The notes under the pieces were generated by a model, which worked only from the letters and a program-made list of their open reading frames with translations, ran no database searches and had not been told where the DNA came from. A stretch of 64,000 bases of DNA from Pseudomonas sp. 31-12 (GTDB lineage Bacteria; Pseudomonadota; Gammaproteobacteria; Pseudomonadales; Pseudomonadaceae). Position 1 is the stretch's first letter. Each line of letters opens with the position of its first letter. The stretch spans positions 1,054,001-1,118,000 of the forward strand of contig NZ_CP029482.1 of assembly GCF_003151075.1 (NCBI RefSeq), given 5' to 3'. Shown in pieces: positions 24,771 through 40,892 of this stretch. A program made the position numbers and the translations under genes.

Positions 24771-26174
24771 ATGTCGACAGACAAGGTTTCTGTCCACGGC
24801 AGTTGGGCTAGCCGCTGGGTCTTCATACTCGCCGCGACCGGTTCGGCCGTGGGCCTGGGTAGTATCTGGAAATTCCCGTACATGGTCGGCGTCTACGGCG
24901 GCGGCGCCTTCGTGCTGATGTTCCTGGCCTGTATCGCGCTGATCGGTGTGCCGGTCATGCTGGCCGAAACCCTGATTGGCCGCCGTGCGCGGCAGAGCCC
25001 GGCCAACGCCTTGAAGGTGCTGGCACAGGAAGCAGGGCATTCGGGCAAGTGGTCCTGGGGCGCATTCGCCGGGATGATCACGGCGTTGCTGATCCTGTCT
25101 TTCTATAGTGTGGTCGGCGGCTGGTCGCTGGATTACATCATCGACATGGGTCGTGGCGACTTCCAGGGGGCGACGCCTGATCAGGTCGGCGCGTACTTTG
25201 GCAATGTGATCGCCGATCCGTGGCGCCTGACACTTTGGCACACGATTTTCATGCTGCTGTCTGCCGTCGTCATCGCCAAAGGTGTGGTCGCCGGGCTTGA
25301 ACGCAGTCTGCGGATCATGATGCCGCTGCTCTTTGTGATGATTCTGGTGCTGCTGGGCTATAGCATGACCACCGGGCATTTCATGGAAGGCGTGCATTTC
25401 ATGTTCGACTTCCACCCGGAAAAAGTCCTCGACGGCTTGTTGCCGGCCATGGGGCACGCGTTCTTCTCCCTGAGCGTGGGTGTTGGTTCGATCATGATTT
25501 ACGGCGCTTACATGCCGAAGCATTCATCCATCTCCGGCACCGTGGTCGGTGTGGCGCTGCTCGATACCTTCGTTTCGCTGGTGGCGGGTCTGGCATTGTT
25601 TCCGATTGTGTTCGCTGCAGGCCTCAACCCGAGCGAAGGCCCGGGCCTGATGTTCGTCAGTCTGCCGTTTGCCTTCGGTAACGTAGCGTTCGGCCAGTTG
25701 ATGGGCGTAGTGTTCTTCGTACTGGTCGCGGTGGCAGCCTGGAGCTCGGCGATTTCCCTGCTTGAGCCGATGGTGGCTTACCTGGTCGAACGCACGAAAA
25801 TCAGCCGCGCCTGGGTGACTTTCTGGCTGGCGTTTATCTGCTGGTTCGTGGGGCTGGGCACGGTGTTTTCCTTCAATATCTGGAAGGAAGCCAAATTTTT
25901 CGTGAACGAAGGCGGGATGTTCCATCTCTATCAATGGGGTGCGGCCAGTGGCTTGGACTTCTTTGGCGTGATCGATTTCTTCACTTCGCGGATCATGTTG
26001 CCACTGGGTGGTTTGTGTTTCGTGGTCTTTGCAGGTTGGATCATGGGCCGTGAAGCAGTACGCGATGAGCTATCGATCCGCAGTCCCATATTGTTCGGTC
26101 TGTCCCTGTTCTTGATGCGCTATGTGGCGCCCATCGGCATTCTCGTAGTGTTTGCCGCACAGCTGTGGAAGTGA
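24771..26174 (+). CDS. Sodium-dependent transporter, NSS/SNF family
   Basis: A membrane protein of 467 residues with about eleven to twelve hydrophobic segments. The N-terminal [29 protein letters not shown] is the hallmark of the neurotransmitter:sodium symporter family, covering the unwound first membrane helix that binds Na+ and substrate. Bacterial members import amino acids such as tryptophan, tyrosine or leucine, but the substrate here cannot be read. The ATG 24771 is preferred over 24720 because the NSS signature then starts close to the N-terminus. It lies between smpB and ratA. Confidence 0.88.
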   Translation: MSTDKVSVHGSWASRWVFILAATGSAVGLGSIWKFPYMVGVYGGGAFVLMFLACIALIGVPVMLAETLIGRRARQSPANALKVLAQEAGHSGKWSWGAFAGMITALLILSFYSVVGGWSLDYIIDMGRGDFQGATPDQVGAYFGNVIADPWRLTLWHTIFMLLSAVVIAKGVVAGLERSLRIMMPLLFVMILVLLGYSMTTGHFMEGVHFMFDFHPEKVLDGLLPAMGHAFFSLSVGVGSIMIYGAYMPKHSSISGTVVGVALLDTFVSLVAGLALFPIVFAAGLNPSEGPGLMFVSLPFAFGNVAFGQLMGVVFFVLVAVAAWSSAISLLEPMVAYLVERTKISRAWVTFWLAFICWFVGLGTVFSFNIWKEAKFFVNEGGMFHLYQWGAASGLDFFGVIDFFTSRIMLPLGGLCFVVFAGWIMGREAVRDELSIRSPILFGLSLFLMRYVAPIGILVVFAAQLWK

Positions 26175-26181
26175 CGCTTAC

Positions 26182-26616
26182 ATGACGACACACATTCAAC
26201 GTTCGGCGTTGCTGCCATATCCGGCGCAAGCGCTTTATGACCTGGTCAATGACGTGGCGCGTTACCCGGAATTCCTGCCGTGGTGTTCGACCGCCGAAGT
26301 GCTGGAAAGCACACCCGAGCACATGCGCGCGAGCGTCGGAGTGGCCAAGGGCGGGTTGAGTCAGCATTTCGTCACCAGAAACACGTTAGTGCCCGGTCAT
26401 TCGATCGAGATGAACCTTGAGGAAGGTCCTTTCACCCAGCTGCATGGCATTTGGGTGTTCAAGCCGTTGGGCGAAAAGGCCTGCAAGATCAGTCTGGACC
26501 TGTCGTTCGATTACGCCGGGCCGATTGTCCGCGCGACCTTGGGGCCGCTGTTCAATCAGGCAGCGAATACGTTGGTGGATGCGTTTTGCCAGCGCGCCAA
26601 ACAAATGCATGGTTGA
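26182..26616 (+). CDS. ratA: RatA-like START/SRPBCC protein (YfjG/CoQ10-binding family)
   Basis: A protein of 144 residues with the polyketide cyclase/START fold: RSALLPYPAQALYDLVNDVARYPEFLPWC at the N-terminus and GPLFNQAANTLVDAFCQRA in the last helix. In E. coli the homologue was named RatA and linked to ribosome association, while Coq10 homologues bind ubiquinone; the true role in pseudomonads is open. It is seven bases after the symporter gene and overlaps rnfH by eight bases, forming the usual ratA-rnfH pair near smpB. Confidence 0.9.
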   Translation: MTTHIQRSALLPYPAQALYDLVNDVARYPEFLPWCSTAEVLESTPEHMRASVGVAKGGLSQHFVTRNTLVPGHSIEMNLEEGPFTQLHGIWVFKPLGEKACKISLDLSFDYAGPIVRATLGPLFNQAANTLVDAFCQRAKQMHG

Positions 26617-26923
26617 GTCGATGGTTGACGTCGAGGTGGTCTACGCCGCGGTTGATCGTCAGGAGCTTCTTTGTGTGACGGTGCCGGCTGGAACGACCGT
26701 GCGCGCGGCTTTGCTGAAATCGGGCGTTGGCGAAACCTTTGCGGAGCTTGATCTGACGGATTGCCCGGTGGGGATTTTCGGTAAAGTGATCACTGATGCG
26801 GACAATCGTGCTGTCCAGGCGGGTGATCGCATCGAGATATACCGGCCATTGCTGGCCGATCCGAAAGAGGTTCGTCGGCTGCGTGCCGCCAAGGCTGCCG
26901 AGGCCAAAGCCCGGAATCAGTGA
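26609..26923 (+). CDS. RnfH family (RatB, UPF0125) ubiquitin-like protein
   Basis: A protein of 104 residues if started at ATG 26609, or 100 from ATG 26621; neither start has a strong ribosome site and translation is probably coupled to ratA. It shows the beta-grasp RnfH pattern: VDVEVVYAAVDRQELL, VPAGTTVRAALLKSG, CPVGIFGKVITD and GDRIEIYRPLLADPKEVRRLRA. The basic C-terminal tail is usual. Function unclear; historically a toxin-antitoxin claim was made for RatAB in E. coli. Confidence 0.9.
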   Translation: MVESMVDVEVVYAAVDRQELLCVTVPAGTTVRAALLKSGVGETFAELDLTDCPVGIFGKVITDADNRAVQAGDRIEIYRPLLADPKEVRRLRAAKAAEAKARNQ

Positions 26924-26941
26924 ATCGCCCAAACGCCAGAC

Positions 26942-26974
26942 AATAAAAAACCCGGAAATTCCGGGTTTTTTATT
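26942..26974. terminator. Bidirectional terminator between rnfH and bamE
   Basis: AATAAAAAACCCGGAA and TTCCGGGTTTTTTATT are inverse copies, giving a short GC stem with a T-run on either strand between two converging genes. Confidence 0.93.
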
Positions 26975-26984
26975 GCGTCGCAAA

Positions 26985-27512
26985 TTATTGCGGCGAAGTA
27001 TCCAGCGGTTCTGGCGTCGGGACCGGAACGGTTTCTACGCCGTCTACGTCCTTCTGGATCTGGTCCAGCAACGAACCTGGCTTGACCGGTTTTTCCGGTT
27101 TCGGCTTCTCGGCGTTTTCTGCCGGTGCAGTGACTGTCGTGCCACTGTCCTTGCCGAGAATGGCTTCGTCGCGGCTCACGCCTGGCATGAAATCACCAGA
27201 GAGGCTGACAAGCTGGTCATTTGGGTTGAAGATAACGCTAATGCGTTCCTGTTGGCGTTCACCGCCACCCGGTTGCAGGCTGTACAGATAATCCCAGCGA
27301 TCGGCATGGAACGTGTCGGTCAGCAGGGGGTTGCCCATGATAAACCGTACTTGCTTACGGGTCATTCCCGGGCGTAACTGGTTTATCATGTCCTGCGTGA
27401 CGACATTGCCCTGCTGGATGTCGATTTTGTAAACCCCGGGGAATGAACAACCGGCGAGTGCGAGCAGTCCCACAAAGGTGAAACTGGTTAGCAAGAGCTT
27501 GGTGTTTTGCAT
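26985..27512 (-). CDS. bamE: BamE (OmlA/SmpA), outer-membrane assembly lipoprotein
   Basis: A protein of 175 residues with lipoprotein signal ending LALAGC, then the BamE core: [26 protein letters not shown] and [13 protein letters not shown]. The C-terminal about 60 residues are a proline/lysine/glutamate-rich extension longer than in E. coli BamE (113 residues), as usual for pseudomonads. It supports the BAM beta-barrel machine on the inner face of the outer membrane. It is divergent from fur, sharing a 97-base promoter region. Confidence 0.95.
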   Translation of the reverse strand: MQNTKLLLTSFTFVGLLALAGCSFPGVYKIDIQQGNVVTQDMINQLRPGMTRKQVRFIMGNPLLTDTFHADRWDYLYSLQPGGGERQQERISVIFNPNDQLVSLSGDFMPGVSRDEAILGKDSGTTVTAPAENAEKPKPEKPVKPGSLLDQIQKDVDGVETVPVPTPEPLDTSPQ

Positions 27513-27609
27513 CGGTGGGCGACTTCCACTATCTTGGCTGGGACAACGTAAACGCCGATCATACCCGCATTAAGAGAAGCTGCGAAGCAGCATCGCGAGA
27601 AAGCTGACC

Positions 27610-28014
27610 ATGGTTGAAAATAGCGAACTACGCAAAGCCGGCCTCAAAGTGACCCTTCCACGGGTCAAAATTCTGCAAATGCTCGATTCCGCCGAGCAAC
27701 GCCACATGAGTGCCGAGGATGTTTACAAGGCGCTGATGGAGGCTGGTGAGGACGTCGGTCTGGCCACGGTTTACCGTGTACTGACTCAGTTCGAGGCAGC
27801 TGGCCTTGTGGTGCGGCACAACTTCGACGGAGGCCATGCGGTCTTCGAGCTGGATGACGGCAAGCATCACGACCATATGGTCAACGTCGAAACCAGCGAA
27901 GTGATCGAATTCTTCGACGAAGAAATCGAGCGCCTGCAGAAAGCCATCGTCGATAAGTACGGCTTCGAGATGGTTGATCACAATCTGGTGCTGTACGTGC
28001 GCAAGAAAAAGTAA
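27610..28014 (+). CDS. fur: Fur, ferric uptake regulator
   Basis: A protein of 134 residues, the exact pseudomonad Fur size. The winged helix includes LATVYRVLTQFEAAGLV and the metal region HHDHMVNVETSEVIEF. As in P. aeruginosa Fur the CxxC pair found in E. coli Fur after HHDH is absent (VNVE in its place), which is normal for this genus. It represses iron uptake genes when bound to Fe2+. It lies divergent from bamE. Confidence 0.97.
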   Translation: MVENSELRKAGLKVTLPRVKILQMLDSAEQRHMSAEDVYKALMEAGEDVGLATVYRVLTQFEAAGLVVRHNFDGGHAVFELDDGKHHDHMVNVETSEVIEFFDEEIERLQKAIVDKYGFEMVDHNLVLYVRKKK

Positions 28015-28048
28015 GCATGTCGCGCGAATTTCACATTCGCGAAACGAG

Positions 28049-28074
28049 CGAAGGCGACCCCGTGGTCGCCTTCG
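28049..28074 (+). terminator. Hairpin after fur
   Basis: CGAAGGCGACC-CCGT-GGTCGCCTTCG is a perfect 11-base stem followed by GTGCTTTCT, a weak T-run. It separates convergent fur and recN. Confidence 0.75.
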
Positions 28075-28089
28075 TGCTTTCTGCCGTTC

Positions 28090-29763
28090 TCAAATTTTTG
28101 CGGTGACAACCATTTTTTTCGCGTGAGCCAGGGATTCCTTGGTCAGGTCGATGCCGCCCAGCATCCGCGCCACTTCTTCGACGCGATCATTCTTGCTCAA
28201 CTTGGAAACAGCCGTGTGGGTTGCCTCCTCACCGCGCACCTTGTGCACGAACAGATGTTGATGGCCCTGAGCGGCCACTTGCGGCAAGTGAGTCACCGTC
28301 AGCACCTGTCCGCGCTCACCAAGGCGACGCAGCAATTGGCCAACGATTTCGGCAGTTGGGCCGCCGATGCCCACGTCCACTTCGTCGAACACCAGCGTCG
28401 GTACGCGCGAGGTCTGCGCGGTGATCACCTGAATAGCCAGGCTGATCCGTGACAACTCACCGCCTGAAGCGACTTTGGCCAAGGCTTTCAATGGCTGGCC
28501 GGGGTTAGCGCTGACCAGCAACTCTACCTGCTCAAGTCCATTAGGCAGCAGTTCATCGCTGCTGTTTGGGCGTAATTCGATGGTGAAGCGCCCACCGGGC
28601 ATGCCCAGGCGCTGGATTTCCTGCTCCACTGCACTGGCCAGGCTGTTCGAGGCTTGATGACGCAAATCACTTAGCTCCCGAGCCTTCTCCTGATAATGAC
28701 GGGCATAAGAAGCCAGCTCATCGCTCAGTCGCTCGATGGATTCGTCGTTGGCGTTCAGGGTTTCGATTTCATCCAGCAAACGCTGCTGCATCTCCGCGAC
28801 CTCGGTCGGCTGGATGCGGTGCTTGCGCGCCATGGTGTAGATCGCGTCCAGGCGTTCTTCCAGGTACTGGAGTCGTGCCGGGTCGGCGTCGAAATTGTCG
28901 AGGAAGCGGTTCAGTTCACCGACGGCTTCTTCAACCTGTATCTGTGCGCTGGTCAGCAGGCTGCTGGCTTCGCCCAGTGCGCCGATCGAGTTATTGACGC
29001 TCGATAGACGATTAAGGCTGGCGGTCAGCGCGTTCAGGACATTCCCGGAATCACTTTCGCTGCATTGCTCGACCACTTGCCGGCAGATACCCAGCAGGGT
29101 TTCGGCGTTGGTGAGGTTCTTGTGTTCCTGTTCCAGTTGCTCCAGCTCGTTTTCGCCGAGGCCAAGGTTTTCCAGTTCTTCAAGTTGATAGCTGAGTAAT
29201 TGATGGCGAGCGCGCTGCTCGTCGCCGGAATTGGAGAGACGCTCCAGCTCCTGGCGAGTCTGGCGCCAGCGTTGGGCTGCCAGTTGTACCTGGCGGGCAA
29301 GGTCGGTGGCGCCGGCGTATTCGTCCAGCAGGCGGCGGTGGGTGTCGGTCTTGAGCAGGGATTGGTGTTCGTGCTGACTGTGGATATCGATCAGCAGTTC
29401 GCCGAGGGCCTTGAGATCGCCGAGCGGGCAGGGCGTGCCGTTTATATAGCCGCGCGAGCGTCCTTCGGCGGTGATCACCCGACGCAGGATGCACGGGCCA
29501 TCGCTCTCCAGATCGCGTTCGGCCAGCCAGGCGCTGGCTTCCGGGATGTCGACCAGGTCGAAGGTTGCGAGGATGTCGGCCTTGTCGGCGCCGGGACGGA
29601 CCACGCCGCTGTCGGCGCGATCGCCCAGGGTCAGGCCGAGGGCGTCGAGCATGATCGACTTGCCGGCGCCGGTTTCCCCGGTTATCACGCTCATCCCGCG
29701 ATCGAGTTCGAGATCGAGATGTTCAACGATGGCGTAGTTATGTACGGACAGGTGCACCAGCAT
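28090..29763 (-). CDS. recN: RecN, DNA double-strand break repair ATPase
   Basis: An SMC-like protein of 557 residues. It opens with LVHLSVHNYAIVEHLDLEL and the Walker A motif ITGETGAGKSIMLDALGL, has a long coiled-coil middle (about 150-370), and ends with the ABC signature KVASGGELSRISLAIQ, Walker B TLVFDEVDVGIGG and the D/H-loop VTHLPQVAAQG. RecN gathers broken DNA ends for RecA-dependent repair. A LexA-like box 25 bases before the start suggests SOS control. Confidence 0.96.
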   Translation of the reverse strand: MLVHLSVHNYAIVEHLDLELDRGMSVITGETGAGKSIMLDALGLTLGDRADSGVVRPGADKADILATFDLVDIPEASAWLAERDLESDGPCILRRVITAEGRSRGYINGTPCPLGDLKALGELLIDIHSQHEHQSLLKTDTHRRLLDEYAGATDLARQVQLAAQRWRQTRQELERLSNSGDEQRARHQLLSYQLEELENLGLGENELEQLEQEHKNLTNAETLLGICRQVVEQCSESDSGNVLNALTASLNRLSSVNNSIGALGEASSLLTSAQIQVEEAVGELNRFLDNFDADPARLQYLEERLDAIYTMARKHRIQPTEVAEMQQRLLDEIETLNANDESIERLSDELASYARHYQEKARELSDLRHQASNSLASAVEQEIQRLGMPGGRFTIELRPNSSDELLPNGLEQVELLVSANPGQPLKALAKVASGGELSRISLAIQVITAQTSRVPTLVFDEVDVGIGGPTAEIVGQLLRRLGERGQVLTVTHLPQVAAQGHQHLFVHKVRGEEATHTAVSKLSKNDRVEEVARMLGGIDLTKESLAHAKKMVVTAKI

Positions 29764-29787
29764 AAAGGCCGCTCCCAGGCTTTAGGT

Positions 29788-29803
29788 CTGGTTATTTATA
29801 CAG
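29788..29803 (-). promoter_or_regulatory. LexA box of recN
   Basis: Read on the minus strand CTGTATAAATAACCAG fits the LexA consensus CTGT-N8-ACAG with one mismatch in the right half. Its position just before recN is the expected one for SOS control. Confidence 0.75.
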
Positions 29804-29922
29804 TGTTTTATTTGCGGCTGACAATGCCCCCTCTTAGCTCGATTTGCTCGGTCTGACGAAATGCTTGGTCCGTCGAGCAATCGCAATGCAGCGTTTTTTG
29901 TAGGGTTAATCGCAGTCCACCC

Positions 29923-29950
29923 CTTGAAGCTGATTTTTGCGGCCCCATAT
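29923..29950 (+). promoter_or_regulatory. Sigma-32 (RpoH) heat-shock promoter of grpE
   Basis: CTTGAA (29923-29928) and CCCCATAT (29943-29950) with a 14-base spacer match the sigma-32 consensus fully. The promoter is 54 bases before grpE. Confidence 0.92.
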
Positions 29951-30003
29951 ACCGGGACAGAAGCGCGAGTTGAGCTCGCGGACGTTATTGAAAGGAGAAT
30001 TCT

Positions 30004-30570
30004 ATGGCTGACGAACAGACAGTGGATACGCAAAATCTAGACGCCGATCAGGCTGCCCAGGATTCGGGTGATGAGCTGGCGGCTCGTGTACAAGTGCTCG
30101 AAGAGCAATTGGCTGGCGCTCATGATCAAGCTTTGCGTGTAGCGGCTGATCTGCAGAACGTCCGCCGTCGCGCCGAGCAAGATGTAGAAAAAGCGCACAA
30201 ATTCGCCCTGGAAAAATTTGCGGGCGATTTGTTGCCGATTATCGACAGCCTGGAGCGGGGTCTGGAGTTGTCCAACCCGGATGACGAAAGCATCCGTCCA
30301 ATGCGCGAAGGCATCGAGCTGACTCTGAAAATGTTCCAGGACACCCTGAAACGTTATCAGCTGGAAGCGATCGATCCGCATGGCGAACCGTTCAACGCCG
30401 TTCTTCATCAGGCGATGGCCATGCAGGAAAGCGCCGACGTAGAGCCGAACAGCGTTCTCAAGGTGTTCCAGAAAGGTTATCAGCTCAACGGTCGTCTGCT
30501 GCGCCCGGCCATGGTTGTGGTCAGCAAGGCCCCTGCGCCAGTTTCGCCTTCTATTGATGAGCAGGCTTGA
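30004..30570 (+). CDS. grpE: GrpE, nucleotide exchange factor of DnaK
   Basis: A protein of 188 residues. After an acidic N-terminus come a long coiled coil ([36 protein letters not shown]) and the C-terminal beta domain [37 protein letters not shown], all typical of GrpE. It releases ADP from DnaK and acts as thermosensor. GAAAGGAG lies before the ATG. It is the first gene of the grpE-dnaK-dnaJ heat-shock cluster. Confidence 0.97.
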   Translation: MADEQTVDTQNLDADQAAQDSGDELAARVQVLEEQLAGAHDQALRVAADLQNVRRRAEQDVEKAHKFALEKFAGDLLPIIDSLERGLELSNPDDESIRPMREGIELTLKMFQDTLKRYQLEAIDPHGEPFNAVLHQAMAMQESADVEPNSVLKVFQKGYQLNGRLLRPAMVVVSKAPAPVSPSIDEQA

Positions 30571-30672
30571 AATTAGCCGCAAGGCCCCCATTTAGAAGTC
30601 AAGCGTTTAAGTGCTACCGCAGTTAGCCACCACTGCTGCGGCAACCAAATCCAAAGTTTCGGGAGAGTGAAC

Positions 30673-32589
<1,917 letters not shown>

Positions 32590-32643
32590 GTTGTTGGTCG
32601 CCCGGTTGACTGCCTTCAGGCGGTGACTGGTAGGATGTCGCCG

Positions 32644-32663
32644 CGCGGGAGCTTGCTCCCGCG
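32644..32663. repeat. Single REP palindrome after dnaK
   Basis: CGCGGGAGCTTGCTCCCGCG is a perfect palindrome with the core of the REP at 24032. It stands alone in the 297-base dnaK-dnaJ gap. The rest of that gap shows no gene, and I see no convincing heat-shock box for dnaJ. Confidence 0.75.
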
Positions 32664-32886
32664 TTGGCGTGTCTGGAGTTAGCGAATTTTTACAGCATGC
32701 GACAACGCTCGGATGCTGATGGTATGGCCGGGAATGCTCCTGCTTTTCGAGCCGAAAGTACCGCATAGAATCAAAGACCAGGATCGTTGAATTGACGTGA
32801 GTTGGGTCCGGGCCTGTATTGGGGCTCAACGAGTTTGGCGAGGCTCAGGAGGGGTTTGCCGAACGTCCTTAAGAGTGCAAAGACTT

Positions 32887-34825
<1,939 letters not shown>

Positions 34826-34839
34826 GAAGTGCCTGAAAT

Positions 34840-34871
34840 CGGGTTCAAACACAGCGTTTGAGCCCGGTTTT
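34840..34871 (+). terminator. Intrinsic terminator of dapB
   Basis: CGGGTTCAAAC-ACAGC-GTTTGAGCCCG forms an 11-base stem with one G-U pair, followed by GTTTTA, 14 bases after the dapB stop. It shows that carA needs its own promoter. Confidence 0.85.
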
Positions 34872-34945
34872 ACTCCGCCAAGCGACGTCCTGTCGCATTC
34901 TCCGGCCTTTAAGGCTCATTGGCGGTAGACCAAAAATGCCTTTTT

Positions 34946-34977
34946 CTGTAAGCTACAGCTTTAGTGTGTTCACTAAA
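34946..34977 (+). promoter_or_regulatory. Two inverted repeats upstream of carA
   Basis: CTGTA-AGC-TACAG (34946-34958) and TTTAGTG-TGTT-CACTAAA (34960-34977) lie side by side, 26 bases before the leader terminator. They may be operator sites or RNA stems of an attenuator. I see no clear -35/-10 pair. Confidence 0.5.
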
Positions 34978-35002
34978 AGCGCGCAGAATAATTCAGTGAA
35001 TG

Positions 35003-35040
35003 AGCGGGGTGACGTGTCCATACGTCACTCCGCTTTTTTA
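35003..35040 (+). promoter_or_regulatory. Leader terminator (candidate attenuator) of carA
   Basis: AGCGGGGTGACGT-GTCCAT-ACGTCACTCCGCT with a following run of T forms a strong intrinsic terminator that ends only 44 bases before the carA start. The dapB terminator is a different hairpin at 34840, so this one belongs to the carA leader and could end transcription unless relieved. Confidence 0.65.
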
Positions 35041-35083
35041 CACCTGCGATCGCCCTTTCAGGCTTTATTTACGGGAGGTCTTC

Positions 35084-36220
35084 TTGACTAAGCCAGCCAT
35101 ACTCGCCCTTGCTGATGGCAGCATTTTTCGCGGCGAAGCAATTGGAGCCGACGGTCAAACCGTTGGTGAGGTGGTGTTCAACACTGCCATGACCGGCTAT
35201 CAGGAAATCCTTACCGATCCTTCCTACGCCCAACAGATCGTTACCCTGACTTACCCGCACATCGGCAACACCGGCACCACGCCGGAAGACGCCGAGTCCG
35301 ACCGCGTATGGTCCGCTGGCCTGGTCATCCGTGACCTGCCGCTGGTTGCGAGCAACTGGCGTAACACGATGTCCCTGTCCGATTACCTGAAAGCCAACAA
35401 CGTTGTGGCCATCGCCGGTATCGACACCCGTCGCCTGACGCGCATCCTGCGTGAGAAAGGCGCGCAGAACGGCTGCATCATGGCCGGTGACAACATCTCC
35501 GAAGAAGCCGCCATCGCCGCAGCCCAGGGTTTCCCTGGTCTCAAAGGCATGGACCTGGCGAAAGTCGTCAGCACCAAAGAGCAGTACGAATGGCGCTCGA
35601 CTGTCTGGGACCTGAAAACCGACAGCCACGCGACTATCGACGCCTCCGAGCTGCCGTACCACGTGGTGGCCTACGACTACGGCGTCAAGCTGAACATCCT
35701 GCGCATGCTGGTCGAGCGCGGTTGCCGCGTGACCGTAGTGCCGGCGCAAACGCCAGCCGCCGACGTTCTGGCGATGAAGCCTGACGGCGTGTTCCTGTCC
35801 AACGGCCCTGGTGATCCGGAGCCTTGCGACTACGCGATCCAGGCGATCAAGGACGTGCTCGAAACCGAAATTCCGGTATTCGGCATCTGCCTTGGCCACC
35901 AACTGCTGGCCCTGGCCTCCGGCGCCAAGACCCTGAAAATGGGTCATGGCCACCACGGTGCCAACCACCCGGTCCAGGACCTGGACAGCGGTGTGGTGAT
36001 GATCACCAGCCAGAACCACGGTTTTGCGGTAGACGAAGCGACCCTGCCAGCCAACGTTCGCGCGATTCACAAGTCGCTGTTCGACGGCACCCTGCAAGGC
36101 ATCGAACGTACCGACAAGAGCGCCTTCAGCTTCCAGGGTCACCCTGAAGCCAGCCCTGGCCCGAACGACGTAGCGCCATTGTTCGATCGCTTCATCAACG
36201 AAATGGCCAAGCGACGCTAA
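35084..36220 (+). CDS. carA: CarA, carbamoyl-phosphate synthase small chain
   Basis: A protein of 378 residues from TTG 35084, with GGGAGG five bases before it; this gives the length usual in pseudomonads. The frame stays open upstream to ATG 35000, but that part lies in the leader hairpin. The class I glutamine amidotransferase domain has nucleophile C269 in [15 protein letters not shown] and the HPE of [12 protein letters not shown]. It supplies ammonia from glutamine to CarB for arginine and pyrimidine synthesis. Confidence 0.96.
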   Translation: MTKPAILALADGSIFRGEAIGADGQTVGEVVFNTAMTGYQEILTDPSYAQQIVTLTYPHIGNTGTTPEDAESDRVWSAGLVIRDLPLVASNWRNTMSLSDYLKANNVVAIAGIDTRRLTRILREKGAQNGCIMAGDNISEEAAIAAAQGFPGLKGMDLAKVVSTKEQYEWRSTVWDLKTDSHATIDASELPYHVVAYDYGVKLNILRMLVERGCRVTVVPAQTPAADVLAMKPDGVFLSNGPGDPEPCDYAIQAIKDVLETEIPVFGICLGHQLLALASGAKTLKMGHGHHGANHPVQDLDSGVVMITSQNHGFAVDEATLPANVRAIHKSLFDGTLQGIERTDKSAFSFQGHPEASPGPNDVAPLFDRFINEMAKRR

Positions 36221-36243
36221 TCGCTCGCCTTGATGTTGCATAG

Positions 36244-36282
36244 CTTGAGGGGCGGTCCCGAACACCGGCGGCCCCCCTCAAG
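36244..36282 (+). promoter_or_regulatory. Hairpin between carA and carB
   Basis: CTTGAGGGG and CCCCTCAAG pair around a GC-rich inner part. No T-run follows. It sits in the 121-base carA-carB gap and may tune the ratio of the two subunits or mark an RNA processing site. Confidence 0.45.
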
Positions 36283-36341
36283 GCTTCACAGATTGAACAA
36301 GACGGCTTGCCGACTGACCTGCGGATTTGAGTGACAAACCC

Positions 36342-39559
<3,218 letters not shown>

Positions 39560-39563
<4 letters not shown>

Positions 39564-40036
39564 TCAAGTACCCAATGACCGTCCAGGGCGCGAAAGCCCT
39601 GGAAGAAGAACACGCTCACCTGACCAAGGTCGTCCGTCCGAAGCTCAGCCAGGACATCGGCACGGCCCGCGAGTTGGGTGACCTGAAGGAAAACGCCGAA
39701 TACCACGCTGCTCGCGAGCAGCAGGGGATGGTCGAGGCGCGGATTCGTGACATCGAAGGCCGGATTCAGAATCAGGTCATCATCGACGTCACGACCATTC
39801 CTCACACAGGCAAAGTGATTTTCGGCACCACCGTTGAAATCGCCAACGTTGAGACGGATGAAAGCGTCACTTACCACATCGTGGGTGAGGATGAGGCTGA
39901 CTTCAAACTCGGCAAGATTTCGGTCGGCTCTCCACTGGCCCGCGCCTTGATCGCCAAGGAAGAGGGTGATGTGGTTGCCGTGAAAACGCCGGGTGGCGTT
40001 ATCGAGTACGAGATTGTCGAAGTCCGCCACATCTGA
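39560..40036 (+). CDS. greA: GreA, transcript cleavage factor
   Basis: A protein of 158 residues. The N-terminal coiled coil carries the tip motif [16 protein letters not shown] with the two acidic residues that reach the RNA polymerase active site; the C-terminal FKBP-like domain ends [18 protein letters not shown]. GreA rescues backtracked RNA polymerase. It is translationally coupled to carB, as in other pseudomonads. Confidence 0.97.
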
Positions 40037-40041
40037 AAGAC

Positions 40042-40064
40042 GGCGCCCGCTCCGTGCGGGCGCC
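40042..40064 (+). promoter_or_regulatory. Hairpin abutting the start of the next gene
   Basis: GGCGCCCGC-TCCGT-GCGGGCGCC is a perfect nine-base stem whose last base touches the ATG at 40065. It has no T-run. It would hide any ribosome site of the membrane protein gene unless opened by ribosomes finishing greA. Confidence 0.6.
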
Positions 40065-40469
40065 ATGCTTTGGCAACTGGCCCAGATGTTATGGGTGGGT
40101 GGCTTGTGGCTGTTACACATTGGTCTGCTGCCGGTGCTGGGCCAGATAGGCCTGGCGCCGCTGCTGATCGACGAAATTGCAGGCGTGCTGAATGCGCTGA
40201 TGGTGGGATTCGCCACAGCGTGCGTGATTTTTCAGGCTTTGGTGCTGGTTCAGGCCGAGGGCCTTGCCAGTCTATGGCGCGATATTCGCGGGCAAATGCT
40301 GCTGATGGCACTGTATGCGTGCGGGATGTTTTTCGCGGTGCGAGTCGGTTGGCCGGATGCAGTGCGTTGGCAGGTGTTCAGCTATCTGGTTCTGGGGCTT
40401 TCCGGGCTGGTGCTGGTGTTGCAGCCGGTGCCTGGATGGAGTGGCAGGGTGCGCGAAGCACACCCTTGA
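40065..40469 (+). CDS. Small inner-membrane protein (DUF4149-like)
   Basis: A protein of 134 residues with four hydrophobic segments (about 4-24, 38-62, 73-95, 103-121), and W-rich starts such as LAQMLWVGGLWLLHIGLLPVL that recall the DUF4149/TMEM205 type, though I am not certain. Pseudomonads keep such a gene between greA and yhbY. No ribosome site is visible because the stem at 40042-40064 occupies its place. No function known. Confidence 0.75.
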   Translation: MLWQLAQMLWVGGLWLLHIGLLPVLGQIGLAPLLIDEIAGVLNALMVGFATACVIFQALVLVQAEGLASLWRDIRGQMLLMALYACGMFFAVRVGWPDAVRWQVFSYLVLGLSGLVLVLQPVPGWSGRVREAHP

Positions 40470-40478
40470 CCCTTGCCA

Positions 40479-40787
40479 TCACTTGAAGCGATGAACGTTC
40501 GACAGCTGCTTGTTGACGCTGAAGTTCTTGCGATAAATCAGTGCCATCTTGCCGATGACCTGAACCAGATCCGCTTTGCCGACCTTGCACAGTTCTGCAA
40601 TGTTCGCCAGGCGCGACTCGCGATCGAGGATGTTGAGCTTGATTTTAATCAGCTCGTGATCCGCCAAAGCGCGTTCAAGTTCGGCTAACACACCTTCAGT
40701 CAAACCGTTGTCAGCCACAATCAAAACTGGTTTCAGATGGTGGCCAATGGATTTGTACTGTTTCTTCTGCTCTTGAGTGAGCGGCAT
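40479..40787 (-). CDS. yhbY: YhbY, CRM-domain ribosome assembly protein
   Basis: A protein of 102 residues, nearly all one CRM domain, with LKPVLIVADNGLTEGVLAELERALADHELIKIKL and the RNA-binding GxxG-like loop (IGKMALIYR). YhbY associates with the pre-50S particle in E. coli. It is encoded opposite to its neighbours and divergent from rlmE; the 105-base gap must hold both promoters. Confidence 0.93.
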   Translation of the reverse strand: MPLTQEQKKQYKSIGHHLKPVLIVADNGLTEGVLAELERALADHELIKIKLNILDRESRLANIAELCKVGKADLVQVIGKMALIYRKNFSVNKQLSNVHRFK

Positions 40788-40892
40788 AATCTGACCCCTG
40801 CGTCTGATCTTGTAAAAAGCGGCGGCCAGTTTACCCGAGCGAGTCCCGGACCGCCCAGTTAATCACGACCCGTTTTATTTTCGAGGTGGCCC

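Noticed and set aside
32590..32886. Heat-shock promoter directly before dnaJ
   Set aside because: I searched for CTTGAA-N13..15-CCCCAT and found no acceptable match; read-through from dnaK is more likely.
36327..36341. TTG start for carB at 36327
   Set aside because: ATG 36342 gives the conserved MPKRTDIKS start and the usual 1073 residues.
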